A stretch of DNA of 64,000 nucleotides from Amaricoccus sp047275745. GTDB taxonomy: Bacteria > Pseudomonadota > Alphaproteobacteria > Rhodobacterales > Rhodobacteraceae. Where the stretch lies: contig NZ_JBKQWU010000003.1 of NCBI RefSeq assembly GCF_047275745.1, positions 124,001 to 188,000 of the forward strand. The letters run 5' to 3'. A model generated the notes under the pieces. The model did not search any database, was not told the DNA's origin, and saw only the letters and a program-made list of their open reading frames with translations. The translations under genes and the position numbers were made by a program. Of the stretch, positions 34,228 to 43,420 are shown piece after piece. The stretch's first letter is position 1. The number at the start of each line of letters is the position of its first letter.

Positions 34228-35823
34228 TCAGAACAGGAAATCGCCAAGCCCGATTTCGTCCGGGTCCGTGTCCTTGATGCGGATCGAATGGCCTTCAGGA
34301 AAGCTGATCAGCGTGTCCTCGCCGCGCGCCTCGCGGGCGATGATGAAGGGTCGCGCCTCGGCCCGCGAAAGGCCGGTGAGTTCGATCCGGTCCCGCCCGT
34401 CGGCGAAATCCTCGATCACGTCGCGGCCACTATTGAAGACGAAGGTGTCCTCCCCCACGCCGCCCCGGAGACGGTCGTTGCCCAACTGCCCCACCAGCCG
34501 GTCGTCGCCCCGGCCGCCCGTCAGCGTGTCGTCACCGGTGTTTCCGTAGAGCCGGTCATCGCCCGAACGTCCGCTCAGCCGGTCATCGACCAACGTCCCC
34601 CGCAACCGGTCCGCGCCACCATCGCCCGCGCGCCATGGCAGGTCGAGCGAACGGGACGCAAGGAAAACATCGAACTGGTCGCCAATGGTCGCCTGATAGG
34701 TCGATCCAATGTCGCCGAGGATGTCGAGGGTCGTGTTTCCGAAACCCAGGTCGCTTTGGGTCTGTTCGGTGATCCGGACCGACGCGTCCACCGGCCGCCC
34801 ATCGGGACCCATGACGCGGCCATAGAGATCGTATCCATCGACGCGCGGCCCGAACGCATCCTCGACCGTATGAATGTAGGTGACGAGCGTATGGCCCTCG
34901 CCGAGGTCAACCACGTCATGCACGAACTGGTCGCCGGACTGGCGGTCGCCGTTGACCCTGACCGATCGCGTCTCCCCCACCCCGTTCGTATCGAGCAGCC
35001 GAAAGTAGACATCCTGGCCATCCGCCGCCTCCGCGCTTTCGCGGTGCCACGTGAGCGCATAGCCACCGGCCGTGCCAACCATCTCGGGGTTCATGATCTC
35101 GCGCGAGATTTCACCCTCTCCGGCGCGGATGACCGGAACGACCGTCCTCTCGTCGGACACCGGAGTTCCATCCGCCTCGAATACCCGGACCTTCACGACG
35201 TATCCGTCCGAATCGGTTTCCCGCCAACCGACCGCGAAATTCCCGCCCCGGCCCGAGGCGATGACCGGATTGGGCGCCCCCGCGTCTCGCGCGGTAGTTC
35301 CCGACACCTCTGCGAGGCGCATGACACCGCCGATCGCCTCGCCATCCGAATCGTGGCGATAGGCCAGCAGCGTATAGGTATCCGACGCGATGCGTCCGAC
35401 CAGCGTCACCGACTCGTCGGAGGTGAGCGTCGTGATCCCCTCGACGAGATGGTGGCCGGTATGGTTCGGCGTCAGTTGCAGCGCGGGGCCACGGGGACTC
35501 CCGTTCGGATCGGCGAACCTCACATATGTGTCGTAAAGAGCGTCCTGCGTGCCGTCGCGCGCCGAGGGGCCGTTGCTCTCGAATGCGACGGCGAACCCTC
35601 CGTCCCCGAAGGCGGTCGCCGCGGGCAGCCGTTGATGACCTTCCGTGATGTCAGGGATAATGAAATCAACGGTGTTATCCCCCCCGACACGGCCTTCGAC
35701 ATCAGCGAAGCCGTCCGCCCCGGCACTAGTCCAGAATCCGATCACGCTCCCATCCGCCCTCGACAGGATGAAGGGATGAAACTGTCCCCCAGCGGTCTCG
35801 CGTGAAAGGTCATATGTTGGCAT
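34228..35823 (-). CDS. RTX calcium-binding repeat protein
   Basis: This 531-aa protein ends in haemolysin-type nonapeptide repeats (GGADRLRG, DDRLSGRSGDDRLYGNTGDD, DRLVGQLGNDRLRGGVGEDT, about 410-470). The first ~400 residues are a beta-rich repeated region with motifs such as GGFAVAFES, GGNFAVGWRETDSDG and GYALTWHRES. It lacks an N-terminal signal peptide, as usual for type I secreted RTX proteins; the C-terminal segment may carry the secretion signal. No ABC exporter is adjacent. It probably is an extracellular or surface Ca2+-binding protein. Its place between mraY and murD is unexpected. Confidence 0.88.
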   Translation of the reverse strand: MPTYDLSRETAGGQFHPFILSRADGSVIGFWTSAGADGFADVEGRVGGDNTVDFIIPDITEGHQRLPAATAFGDGGFAVAFESNGPSARDGTQDALYDTYVRFADPNGSPRGPALQLTPNHTGHHLVEGITTLTSDESVTLVGRIASDTYTLLAYRHDSDGEAIGGVMRLAEVSGTTARDAGAPNPVIASGRGGNFAVGWRETDSDGYVVKVRVFEADGTPVSDERTVVPVIRAGEGEISREIMNPEMVGTAGGYALTWHRESAEAADGQDVYFRLLDTNGVGETRSVRVNGDRQSGDQFVHDVVDLGEGHTLVTYIHTVEDAFGPRVDGYDLYGRVMGPDGRPVDASVRITEQTQSDLGFGNTTLDILGDIGSTYQATIGDQFDVFLASRSLDLPWRAGDGGADRLRGTLVDDRLSGRSGDDRLYGNTGDDTLTGGRGDDRLVGQLGNDRLRGGVGEDTFVFNSGRDVIEDFADGRDRIELTGLSRAEARPFIIAREARGEDTLISFPEGHSIRIKDTDPDEIGLGDFLF

Positions 35824-35900
35824 GATGTCGCTCCCCCGTTTGGCAGAGCAATTTTACCCCCTCCCCCACCCTGCCACCAAACGATTTACCCGCGAGGCGA

Positions 35901-36986
35901 CTATCTTAGCTTCAGCGTCGCGAGGCCGATGACGGCGAGGATCAGGCTCACGATCCAGAATCGGATCACGATCTGCGGCTCGGCCCAGCCCTTCTTCTCG
36001 AAATGGTGGTGGATGGGGGCCATCAGGAAGACGCGCTTCTTGGTGCGCTTGTAGTAGCCGACCTGGATGATGACCGAGAGCGCCTCCACGACGAAAAGGC
36101 CACCGACGATCGCGAGCACGATCTCGTGCTTGGTCGCCACCGCGATCGCACCCAGCGCGCCGCCGAGCGCGAGGCTGCCGGTATCGCCCATGAAGACCGC
36201 CGCGGGCGGCGCGTTGTACCAGAGAAACCCGAGCCCCGCTCCGATCAGCGCCGCGACGAAGACGGTGATCTCGCCGGTTCCCGGCACGAAATGAACGTCG
36301 AGATACTGCGCGAAATTCGCGTGGCCGACGACATAGGCTATGATGCCGAAGGCGCCGGCGGCGATCATCACCGGCATGATCGCGAGCCCGTCGAGCCCAT
36401 CCGTCAGGTTGACCGCGTTGGCCGCGCCGACGATCACCAGCATCCCGAAGAGCAGGAAGGCGGGCCCGAGCGGCAGGAGCAGCCCCTTCAGCACCGGAAA
36501 GGCCAGCATTCCCGTCAGCCCCTCGGGATGCAGATGCATGGCCCAGGCGCCCGCGATCAGCGCGATGAGAAAGCCCGCGCCGAGCCTGAGCTTGCCCGAG
36601 ACCCCGTCCACCGTCTGGCGCTTCACCTTGGCATAGTCGTCGGCGAAGCCGATCATGCCGAAGCCGAGCGTCACGAACAGCACCATCCAGACGAAGCCGT
36701 TGTCCCAGCGCGCCCAGAGCACCGTCGCGAAGGTGAGCGCGGAGAGGATGAGCAGCCCGCCCATCGTCGGCGTGCCGGCCTTCGAGATGATGTGGCTCTG
36801 CGGCCCATCGGAGCGGATCGGCTGCCCGCGGCCCTGCCTCAGCCGCAGCATGTCGATCAGCGGCCGCCCGAAGACGAAGCCGAAGAGGAGCGCGGTCATG
36901 AAGGCGCCGCCCGCCCTGAATGTGATGTATCGAAACACGTTCAGGAACGAGAACTGGGTTGATAATTCGGTCAGAAAGTAGAGCAT
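35901..36986 (-). CDS. mraY: Phospho-MurNAc-pentapeptide translocase MraY
   Basis: This 361-aa inner-membrane enzyme makes lipid I from UDP-MurNAc-pentapeptide and undecaprenyl phosphate. It has about ten helices and the catalytic loops GFADDYAKVKR, NAVNLTDGLDGLAI and FLMAPIHHHFEKKGW. The length matches E. coli MraY (360 aa). I set the ATG at 36986 (MLYFLTELSTQFSFLNVFRYITFR), the normal N-terminus; a frame extension upstream overlaps the murF end and is not family-like. Confidence 0.97.
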   Translation of the reverse strand: MLYFLTELSTQFSFLNVFRYITFRAGGAFMTALLFGFVFGRPLIDMLRLRQGRGQPIRSDGPQSHIISKAGTPTMGGLLILSALTFATVLWARWDNGFVWMVLFVTLGFGMIGFADDYAKVKRQTVDGVSGKLRLGAGFLIALIAGAWAMHLHPEGLTGMLAFPVLKGLLLPLGPAFLLFGMLVIVGAANAVNLTDGLDGLAIMPVMIAAGAFGIIAYVVGHANFAQYLDVHFVPGTGEITVFVAALIGAGLGFLWYNAPPAAVFMGDTGSLALGGALGAIAVATKHEIVLAIVGGLFVVEALSVIIQVGYYKRTKKRVFLMAPIHHHFEKKGWAEPQIVIRFWIVSLILAVIGLATLKLR

Positions 36987-37080
36987 TCGAGGGCCTGTCC
37001 GCTCGCAGTGGTTGTACCCGCCGGTTGGCGGCGGTTTGTTCGTTGGCCTTGTTCTTCCCGGGGGCCGGTGATCGCGAGGC

Positions 37081-38538
37081 TCAGACCGCCGCCTCCAGCG
37101 CCGCCTCCACCGCCTCGGGGGGTCGGGCATCGCCGAGTTTCTTGATCGCCTCCACGACGCGGCCGACCCGCGAGCCCAGCGAGCCCTTGACCATCGCGAT
37201 GTCACCCGCGTCGAGCAGCCGCCCGACACGCGCGGCCATTTCGTCGGCGGTCTCGAACCATTCGCCGCGCTGCCCGGGCGGCAGGATGTCGTAGAGCGCG
37301 CGCATCCGCCCGCCCGCGCAATGGACCTTGTTCACCGCCCGCATGGCCGGCACCCGCGCCAGACCCTCGTGCAGCGCGCGTTCCTCGGGGCCGAGTTCGA
37401 GCATGTCGCCGAGAAAGGCCACCCGGCGGCCCCGCGCGACCCGGCCGAGCCCGTCCTCGGGGTCCTCCGCGGCGAAGACTTCGAGCGCGGCTTCCATGGC
37501 GGCGGGATTGGCGTTGTAGCTCTCGTCGATCAGCCGGATCGCGCCGTCGAGCCCGCCGGGGCCGAGCAGCACGGTCCAGCGCGCGCCCCGTCCCTCCGGT
37601 GCGCGCCAGTTCGAGAGCGCGAGCGCGCCGCGCGCCAGGTCGCCGCCGAGCGCCTCGACGCAGGCGAGCGCGCCGAGCGCGTTCAGCGCGAGATGCGCGC
37701 CGGGGGCGGCGATCTTGAAGAAGAAGGTCTCGCGTGCGCGACGCGCAGAAAGCGATGTTCCCTCGGTGCCGAGCCTCACGTCGAGGAGCCGGTATTCCGG
37801 TCGGCCCTCGGCGCCGAAACGGATCGGGCGCGCGCCCGCCTTCGCCGCGGCGCGGCGCAGGATCGGATACTGCGGGATGTCGCGGTTCATCACCGCGACG
37901 CCGCCCGGCTCCAGCCCCGCGAAAACCGTCGCCTTTTCGCGCGCGATCCCGTCGAGGTTCTCGAAAGCCGCGAGATGCACGGCGGCGACCGTCGTCACCA
38001 TCGCGACATGCGGCCCGGCGAGCCGCGCCAGCGGTTCGATCTCGCCCGGCGCGTTCATGCCGATCTCGATCACCGCGTAATCGCGATCCTCGGCGAGCCG
38101 CGCCAGCGTGAGCGGCACGCCCCAATGGTTGTTGAAACTCTTGTCCGCGGCGTGCACCCGGCCCTGCGCGCCGAGCGCCGCGCGCAGCATTTCCTTGGTC
38201 CCGGTCTTGCCGACGGACCCCGTCACCGCGACCACGCGCCCGCGGAACCGGGCCCGGGCCGCCGTCGCGAGCGCGCGCAGCCCTTCGAGCACATCCGCCA
38301 CGACGAGGAGCGGCGCGTCCGATGCGACTCCCTCGGGCACGCGCGAGACCAGCGCGGCCGCCGCGCCGCGCGCCAGCGCCTCGGCGACGAAATCATGGCC
38401 GTCGCGGGCGGCGGTCAGCGCGACGAAGAGATCCCCCGGCAGGAGCGTCCGCGTGTCGATCGAGACGCCGGTCGCCCGCCAGTCGACGCCGCGAGCGCCC
38501 CCCGTCGCCGCGACCGCCGCGTCCCGCGTCCAGAGCAC
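37081..38538 (-). CDS. murF: UDP-MurNAc-tripeptide:D-Ala-D-Ala ligase
   Basis: This 485-aa cytosolic ligase adds D-Ala-D-Ala to complete the pentapeptide. Seen are the N-terminal substrate domain (VSIDTRTLLPGDLFVAL), the ATP loop AVTGSVGKTGTKEM (104-117) and IDESYNANPAAMEAAL. I prefer the GTG at 38538, six bases after GAGGAG; a TTG two codons upstream (38544) touches the GAGGAG and is less likely. The 77-base gap to murE contains three copies of a short repeat. Confidence 0.95.
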   Translation of the reverse strand: MLWTRDAAVAATGGARGVDWRATGVSIDTRTLLPGDLFVALTAARDGHDFVAEALARGAAAALVSRVPEGVASDAPLLVVADVLEGLRALATAARARFRGRVVAVTGSVGKTGTKEMLRAALGAQGRVHAADKSFNNHWGVPLTLARLAEDRDYAVIEIGMNAPGEIEPLARLAGPHVAMVTTVAAVHLAAFENLDGIAREKATVFAGLEPGGVAVMNRDIPQYPILRRAAAKAGARPIRFGAEGRPEYRLLDVRLGTEGTSLSARRARETFFFKIAAPGAHLALNALGALACVEALGGDLARGALALSNWRAPEGRGARWTVLLGPGGLDGAIRLIDESYNANPAAMEAALEVFAAEDPEDGLGRVARGRRVAFLGDMLELGPEERALHEGLARVPAMRAVNKVHCAGGRMRALYDILPPGQRGEWFETADEMAARVGRLLDAGDIAMVKGSLGSRVGRVVEAIKKLGDARPPEAVEAALEAAV

Positions 38539-38546
38539 GCTCAACT

Positions 38547-38613
38547 CCTCAAGCCCCCAGCTTCACGCAACAAACCCTCAATCCACCAGTCCCTCAGTCC
38601 TCAAGCCACCAGT
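38547..38613. repeat. Three imperfect 15-bp repeats in the murE-murF gap
   Basis: On the plus strand, CCTCAAGCCACCAGT (38599-38613), CCTCAATCCACCAGT (38576-38590) and CCTCAAGCCCCCAGC (38547-38561) differ from each other at one to three positions. They fill most of the only substantial gap inside the otherwise tightly packed murE-murF region. On the transcribed strand they are G-rich and include the murF ribosome binding site. Confidence 0.75.
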
Positions 38614-38615
38614 TC

Positions 38616-40136
38616 TCACGCGCCCAGCCCGTCGAGCGCGGCGACGGCCACGCTCGCCTGTTCGATATCGTCGAAGGGCAGGACATCGTCGCCGACGATC
38701 TGCCCGGTCTCATGCCCCTTGCCCGCGATGAGGAGCGCGTCCCCCGGCTGAAGCGCGTCGACCGCGGTCAGGATCGCCTCGGCCCGGTCGCCGATCTCGA
38801 CCGCCTCGGGGCAGCCCGCGCGCACCTCGGCGCGGATCGCCGCCGGGTCCTCGCTTCGGGGGTTGTCGTCGGTCACATAGACCACATCGGCGCCATCCGC
38901 CGCCGCCCGCCCCATCAGCGGACGCTTGCCCCTGTCCCGGTCGCCGCCGGCACCGAAGGCGATCAGGATACGGCCCATCACATGTGGCCGGAGCGCGCGG
39001 AGCGCGGTCGCGATCGCATCGGGCGTATGGGCGAAATCCACGAAGACCTGCGCGCCGTTCGCGCGGGTCGCGGCGCGCTCCATCCGGCCGCGGACGGTCC
39101 TGAGGCGCGCGAGCGCGTCGATCGCGAGCGCGGCATCGCTGCCCGAGCCGATCGCGAGGCCGAGGGCCACCAGCGCGTTATAGGCCTGGAAGCCGCCGAT
39201 CAGGTCGAGCCGCGTCTTGTGGCTGCGTCCGGCCCAGGCGAAGAGCAGATCCTGTCCGGTCGCATCGAACCGCTGCCCGATCAGCCGCAGCTCCGACCCC
39301 TCGGCCCGGCCGACGGCGATCACCCTCTGGCCGCGCGCGCGGGCGGCGCCAGCGAGTTCGCGCCCGCGCGGGTCGTCCACGTTGATGACCGCCGCGCCGC
39401 CCTTCGGCAGGACCCGGTCGAAGAGCGCGCGTTTCGCGGTGAAATAGGCCTCGGCATCGGCGTGGTAGTCGAGATGGTCGCGCGTGATGTTGGTGAACCC
39501 GGCCGCGGCGAGCCGCACGCCATCGAGCCGGTGCTGGTCCAGCCCATGGCTCGACGCTTCCATCGCCGCGTGGGTCACGCCCTGGACCGCGAGATCGGCG
39601 AGCAGCGCGTGCAGCGTCAGCGGTTCCGGCGTCGTGTGCCGCAGCGGCGCGTGCACCGCGCCCTCGACGCCCGTGGTGCCGAAATTCACCGCCCGCTCGC
39701 CGAGATCCTCCCAGATCTGCCGCGTGAAGCTCGCGACCGAGGTCTTGCCGTTGGTCCCCGTGACCGCGACCATCACCTCGGGCTGCGCGCCTGACCAGCG
39801 CGCGGCGGCGATCGCCAGCACGCGGCGAGGATTGTCCGCGACGACGACCGGGACCGTCATCGGCCCCTCCGCCGCCTCGATCCTCTCCAGCCCCTCGGGA
39901 TCGGTCAGGATCGCGCTCGCCCCCATGCGGAGCGCGTAGGGGATGAAATCAGCGCCATGCATCCGGCTGCCGGGCAGCGCGGCGAAGAGGTGGCCGGGCT
40001 TGGTCTCCCGGCTGTCGACGGAAAGGCCCGAGATCTCCGGCAGCGTGCCCGACCAGTCGCCGCCCCGCCGCGTACCGGTCAGCAGGCCCAGCGTCTCGAA
40101 TCCCATGAGCTTTTCCGCGCGATCGCTGCCGGTCAT
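38616..40136 (-). CDS. murE: UDP-MurNAc-tripeptide synthetase, meso-DAP adding
   Basis: This 506-aa ligase adds the third stem-peptide residue. The ATP loop is VAVTGTNGKTSVASF (123-137). The substrate-specificity motif DNPRSEDP (about residue 420) is the one that selects meso-diaminopimelate rather than lysine, as expected for a Gram-negative. The ATG at 40136 follows GGAGG at 8 bases. It lies 46 bases after ftsI. Confidence 0.97.
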   Translation of the reverse strand: MTGSDRAEKLMGFETLGLLTGTRRGGDWSGTLPEISGLSVDSRETKPGHLFAALPGSRMHGADFIPYALRMGASAILTDPEGLERIEAAEGPMTVPVVVADNPRRVLAIAAARWSGAQPEVMVAVTGTNGKTSVASFTRQIWEDLGERAVNFGTTGVEGAVHAPLRHTTPEPLTLHALLADLAVQGVTHAAMEASSHGLDQHRLDGVRLAAAGFTNITRDHLDYHADAEAYFTAKRALFDRVLPKGGAAVINVDDPRGRELAGAARARGQRVIAVGRAEGSELRLIGQRFDATGQDLLFAWAGRSHKTRLDLIGGFQAYNALVALGLAIGSGSDAALAIDALARLRTVRGRMERAATRANGAQVFVDFAHTPDAIATALRALRPHVMGRILIAFGAGGDRDRGKRPLMGRAAADGADVVYVTDDNPRSEDPAAIRAEVRAGCPEAVEIGDRAEAILTAVDALQPGDALLIAGKGHETGQIVGDDVLPFDDIEQASVAVAALDGLGA

Positions 40137-40182
40137 CTCTTAGCCTCCGCGCCCGGGTAGGACCCGCTTCCCGATCAAGGGG

Positions 40183-42021
40183 CTAGTCGTTTCCGGCAAG
40201 CGTGTAAAGCGACGCCGCCCGCGTCGGAGGATTCGTGCTCCGGGCCGTGGGCCCCTCGGCCTGTGGCCGCGGAGCGGGCGGCTTCGGCCGCAGCCCGAGA
40301 ACGGGGGTCAGCCGCTCGATCACCTCGGCCGCGACCGGCACGGCGGTCAGGCCGGCGGTCCGGAAGGCTGTCTCGTTGATATAGGTGATCGGCTCGTCGA
40401 GGCTGACGATCAGCACGTATTCGGGATCGTCCGCCGGGAAGAAGCTCGCGAAGGAGGCCATCACCTTGTCGCGCGCGTAGCCGCCTTCCGGCAGCGGCTT
40501 GTCCGCCGTCCCGGTCTTGCCGCCGACGTCGTAGCCCGGAATGTCGGCACCGTTCGCGGTGCCCCGGACCACCACCTGACGCAGCATCGCGCGAACCTCG
40601 GCGGAGGTCTGGGACGAGAGCACGCGCTCGGCCTCGGTCGGGCGCCAGTCGCTCTCGAGGATGCTCGGCCGCACCAGAAGCCCGCCGTTCACCAGCGCCG
40701 CGTAGGCGGTCGCCAGATGAAGCGGCGTCACCGCGATCCCGTGACCGAAACCGATCGTCATCGTCGAGAGATCGGACCATTTGCGCGGCAGCATCGGCGT
40801 CGTGCGCGCCGCCTCGCTCAGTTCGACCGGAACCGGGGAAAGCATCCCGATCCTGCCGAGGAAGTCCTTCTGCGCCGCCGCGCCACTCCCGATCGCAAGC
40901 CGCGCGGCGCCGATGTTCGATGAATGGACCAGCACATCCTCGACGGAGAGCAGGTCGCCGTAGTCATGGTAGTCGCGGATCGTGAACCGGCCCCATTTCA
41001 TCGGGCCCTTGGTATCGATGATGGTTCCGGGCGTCGCCTCGCCCCGCTCGATCGCGAGCGCGGCCGTCATCGCCTTGAAGGCGGAGCCAAGCTCGTAGCG
41101 GCCCTGGGCCGCGCGGTTGAAGAGCGGGCTCTCCGCCGGATCGCCCTCGGTCGGCGGCGCCGGGCGCAGGTTCGGGTCGAAATCGGGCAGGCTCGCGAGC
41201 GCGCGGATCTGGCCGGTATCGGCCTCCATCAGGATACCGACCGCGCCCTTGGCGCTCATCTCCGCCATGCCCTTGGCCAGCACCTCCTCGAGCGCCACCT
41301 GCGCGTCGAGGTCGATCGAGAGCCGGAGCGGCGTTGTGACTGCGGCCGGATCGCGCAGCCGGCCGTCGAGCTGGCGTTCCACGCCCGCCGTGCCGACGAC
41401 CTCGGCCGCGTCCACGCCCTCGCGCCCGAAGCTGGCGCCGCCGAGGACATGGGCGGCGATCGCGCCATTGGGGTAGAGCCGCACCTCGCGCGGGCCGAAG
41501 AGCAGGCCCGGCTCGCCGATGTCATGCACCAGTTGCCGCTGCTCCGGCGAGATGGTGCGCTTGATCCACATGAACTTCCGGCCGTCGGTGAACTTCTCCG
41601 TCAGGTATCCGGCGTCGAGTTCCGGGAAGATCCGGGCGAGCTGGCGCGCGGCGTTCTCGGGATCGATCAGGTCGCGGGGCTGCGCATAGAGCGAGGCGGT
41701 CACGATATTGGTGGCGAGAAGTGCTCCGTCGCGATCGACGATATCCGCGCGCTGCGCCCGGATCGGCTCGGCCGAGGCGGCGCCGCGCGGCTCGACCGGC
41801 ACGGCGGCGGAGAGCAGCGCCATGCGCGCTCCCACGGCGGTGAAGCCGAGGATGAAGGCGGTGCCGAGCAGCAGGATGCGGGTCTCGGCCTTCCGGCGCT
41901 CCTCGCGGTGGCGCGCGGCGAGCCGGGCGGCGCGTTCCTCCGCCTCGACCAGATCGGGATCGGTACCTTCGGCGCGGGCGGACAGGATGCGGGCGAGCGG
42001 GCGCAGGGGTCTCCGGATCAT
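40183..42021 (-). CDS. ftsI: Division transpeptidase FtsI (PBP3)
   Basis: This 612-aa class B penicillin-binding protein crosslinks septal peptidoglycan. A cytosolic tail precedes one membrane helix (ILLLGTAFILGFTAVGARMALL, 49-70). The periplasmic part shows the PBP dimerisation domain (RADIVDRDGALLATN), the active-site SAFK (Ser313, Lys316), SSN (367-369) and KTG (502-504). The ATG at 42021 overlaps the ftsL stop (ATGA). All catalytic residues are intact. Confidence 0.97.
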   Translation of the reverse strand: MIRRPLRPLARILSARAEGTDPDLVEAEERAARLAARHREERRKAETRILLLGTAFILGFTAVGARMALLSAAVPVEPRGAASAEPIRAQRADIVDRDGALLATNIVTASLYAQPRDLIDPENAARQLARIFPELDAGYLTEKFTDGRKFMWIKRTISPEQRQLVHDIGEPGLLFGPREVRLYPNGAIAAHVLGGASFGREGVDAAEVVGTAGVERQLDGRLRDPAAVTTPLRLSIDLDAQVALEEVLAKGMAEMSAKGAVGILMEADTGQIRALASLPDFDPNLRPAPPTEGDPAESPLFNRAAQGRYELGSAFKAMTAALAIERGEATPGTIIDTKGPMKWGRFTIRDYHDYGDLLSVEDVLVHSSNIGAARLAIGSGAAAQKDFLGRIGMLSPVPVELSEAARTTPMLPRKWSDLSTMTIGFGHGIAVTPLHLATAYAALVNGGLLVRPSILESDWRPTEAERVLSSQTSAEVRAMLRQVVVRGTANGADIPGYDVGGKTGTADKPLPEGGYARDKVMASFASFFPADDPEYVLIVSLDEPITYINETAFRTAGLTAVPVAAEVIERLTPVLGLRPKPPAPRPQAEGPTARSTNPPTRAASLYTLAGND

Positions 42022-42425
42022 TCGATCGCTCCAATCGTGGCGAGGGCCGCGCGGCGGTTCGCGGCCTCCGATGGCGGCGGCGCATCGGCTCCGGGATCGC
42101 GGGCACCCGTCTCCCGGTCGGTCGGCATGGGCGGGGCTGGCGGCGGGAAGGGAACCTCCGCCACATCGCCGAACTGGCCAGGCGTGAGATCGACGAGGCC
42201 TAGCGCCTCGGCATTGGCGCTCACGAGCTGGCGCAGGCGGTCCGGCCGGTTGAGATACGCCCATTCCACCTTCAGGACGCCGAGCGACTCGCGCTCCACG
42301 GCGATCTCGGCGCGAAGATCCGCGACCCGGGTCAGCGCGTCCTGCGTCGCATAGTTGACCCGGTAGGCCCAGGTCGCGCAGACCGCCAGCAGCACCACGG
42401 CGGAGAGGTAGAGAACCGCCCTCAT
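42018..42425 (-). CDS. ftsL: Cell division protein FtsL
   Basis: This 135-aa bitopic protein has one N-terminal membrane helix (AVLYLSAVVLLAVCATWAYRV) and a periplasmic leucine-zipper-like coiled coil (LTRVADLRAEIAVERESLGVLKVEWAYLNRPDRLRQLV). It forms the FtsQLB-type divisome scaffold and stimulates FtsWI. The last ~45 residues are Pro-rich. Sequence similarity in this family is low, but position between rsmH and ftsI with 4-nt overlaps on both sides makes the identity firm. Confidence 0.93.
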   Translation of the reverse strand: MRAVLYLSAVVLLAVCATWAYRVNYATQDALTRVADLRAEIAVERESLGVLKVEWAYLNRPDRLRQLVSANAEALGLVDLTPGQFGDVAEVPFPPPAPPMPTDRETGARDPGADAPPPSEAANRRAALATIGAIE

Positions 42426-43420
42426 GATCTGAACTCCCGCGCGATGCGCGCCGGCAGGCCCAGTTCCGTCGCGCCAAGCGGCACCGGCGGCGTATCCAGC
42501 CTCCGTGCGATCCTGAGCTTCGCCGAGCGCGCCCGGGGGTTGGCCGCGACCTCCTCGGCATCCGCCTCCACCGCCTTACGCGTGACGAGCGAGAAGGACG
42601 GAGGCGGTCCCTCGGTGGCGGGCGCATGACGGCTGCCGCCCGGCGCCGCGCCGGAACGGTCGCGGAGGAAGCGCTTCACCACGCGGTCCTCCAGGGAATG
42701 GAAGGTGACGACCGCGAGCAGGCCACCCTCCTTCAGCGCGCGCTCCGCCGCCGCGAGGCCGCGGACAAGCTCGCCGAGCTCGTCATTGACCGCGATCCTG
42801 AGCGCCTGGAACGAGCGCGTCGCGGCATGCGGCTGGCCGGGCTTCGGCCGCGGCAGCTGCCGCTCGATCACCTCGGCGAGCCCCAGCGTCGTCTCGAACG
42901 GCACGGCGCGGCGCGCGGCGACGATCGCCCGTGCGATCCGGCGCGAGGCGCGCTCCTCGCCATACTGGAACAGGATGTCCGCGAGCTCGCCTTCCGGAAG
43001 ATCGTTCACGAGGTCGGCGGCGGTCGGTCCGGCCTGCTCCATCCGCATGTCGAGCGGCCCGTCCTTCTGGAAGGAAAAGCCCCTTTCGGGGGCGTCGATC
43101 TGCATCGAGGAAACCCCGATGTCGAGCACGACGCCGTCGACCTCGGGGGAACCCGCTTCACTCGCAATACGATCAAGATCGCCAAACCGCCCGGGCACCA
43201 GCGTGATCCCCGCCACAGGGACCGCCGCGGCCAGCACATCCGGATCGCGATCGATCCCGATCACGCGATCCGCCCCCGCGCCGCGCAGCGCGCGCGCGTA
43301 TCCGCCCGCTCCGAAGGTGCCGTCGACCCAGATGCCGGCGACGGGTGCGACCCGTTCGAGGATCGCCCCGATCAGGACCGGGACGTGCGGCGGCGCGGCG
43401 GAGATGGGCGACATCATCAT
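42422..43420 (-). CDS. rsmH: 16S rRNA (cytosine-1402-N4)-methyltransferase RsmH
   Basis: This 332-aa methyltransferase (formerly MraW) modifies C1402 of 16S rRNA. Seen are HVPVLIGAILERV, the SAM loop WVDGTFGAGGYARAL, DIGVSSMQIDAPERGFSF and the C-terminal VVTFHSLEDRVVKRFLRD. The ATG at 43420 overlaps the mraZ stop (ATGA). It is second in the division and wall operon. Confidence 0.97.
   Translation of the reverse strand: MMMSPISAAPPHVPVLIGAILERVAPVAGIWVDGTFGAGGYARALRGAGADRVIGIDRDPDVLAAAVPVAGITLVPGRFGDLDRIASEAGSPEVDGVVLDIGVSSMQIDAPERGFSFQKDGPLDMRMEQAGPTAADLVNDLPEGELADILFQYGEERASRRIARAIVAARRAVPFETTLGLAEVIERQLPRPKPGQPHAATRSFQALRIAVNDELGELVRGLAAAERALKEGGLLAVVTFHSLEDRVVKRFLRDRSGAAPGGSRHAPATEGPPPSFSLVTRKAVEADAEEVAANPRARSAKLRIARRLDTPPVPLGATELGLPARIAREFRS

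Noticed and set aside
32497..35805. An 1102-codon open frame across murD and the RTX gene on the opposite strand
   Set aside because: It is low-complexity (Arg, Asp, Glu, His) and lies over conserved murD and RTX motifs on the other strand, so it is not a gene.
42018..42627. An N-terminal extension of FtsI reaching into ftsL and rsmH
   Set aside because: The extension is Arg-rich and non-conserved; the ATG at 42021 gives the normal FtsI N-terminus and the 4-nt coupling to ftsL.
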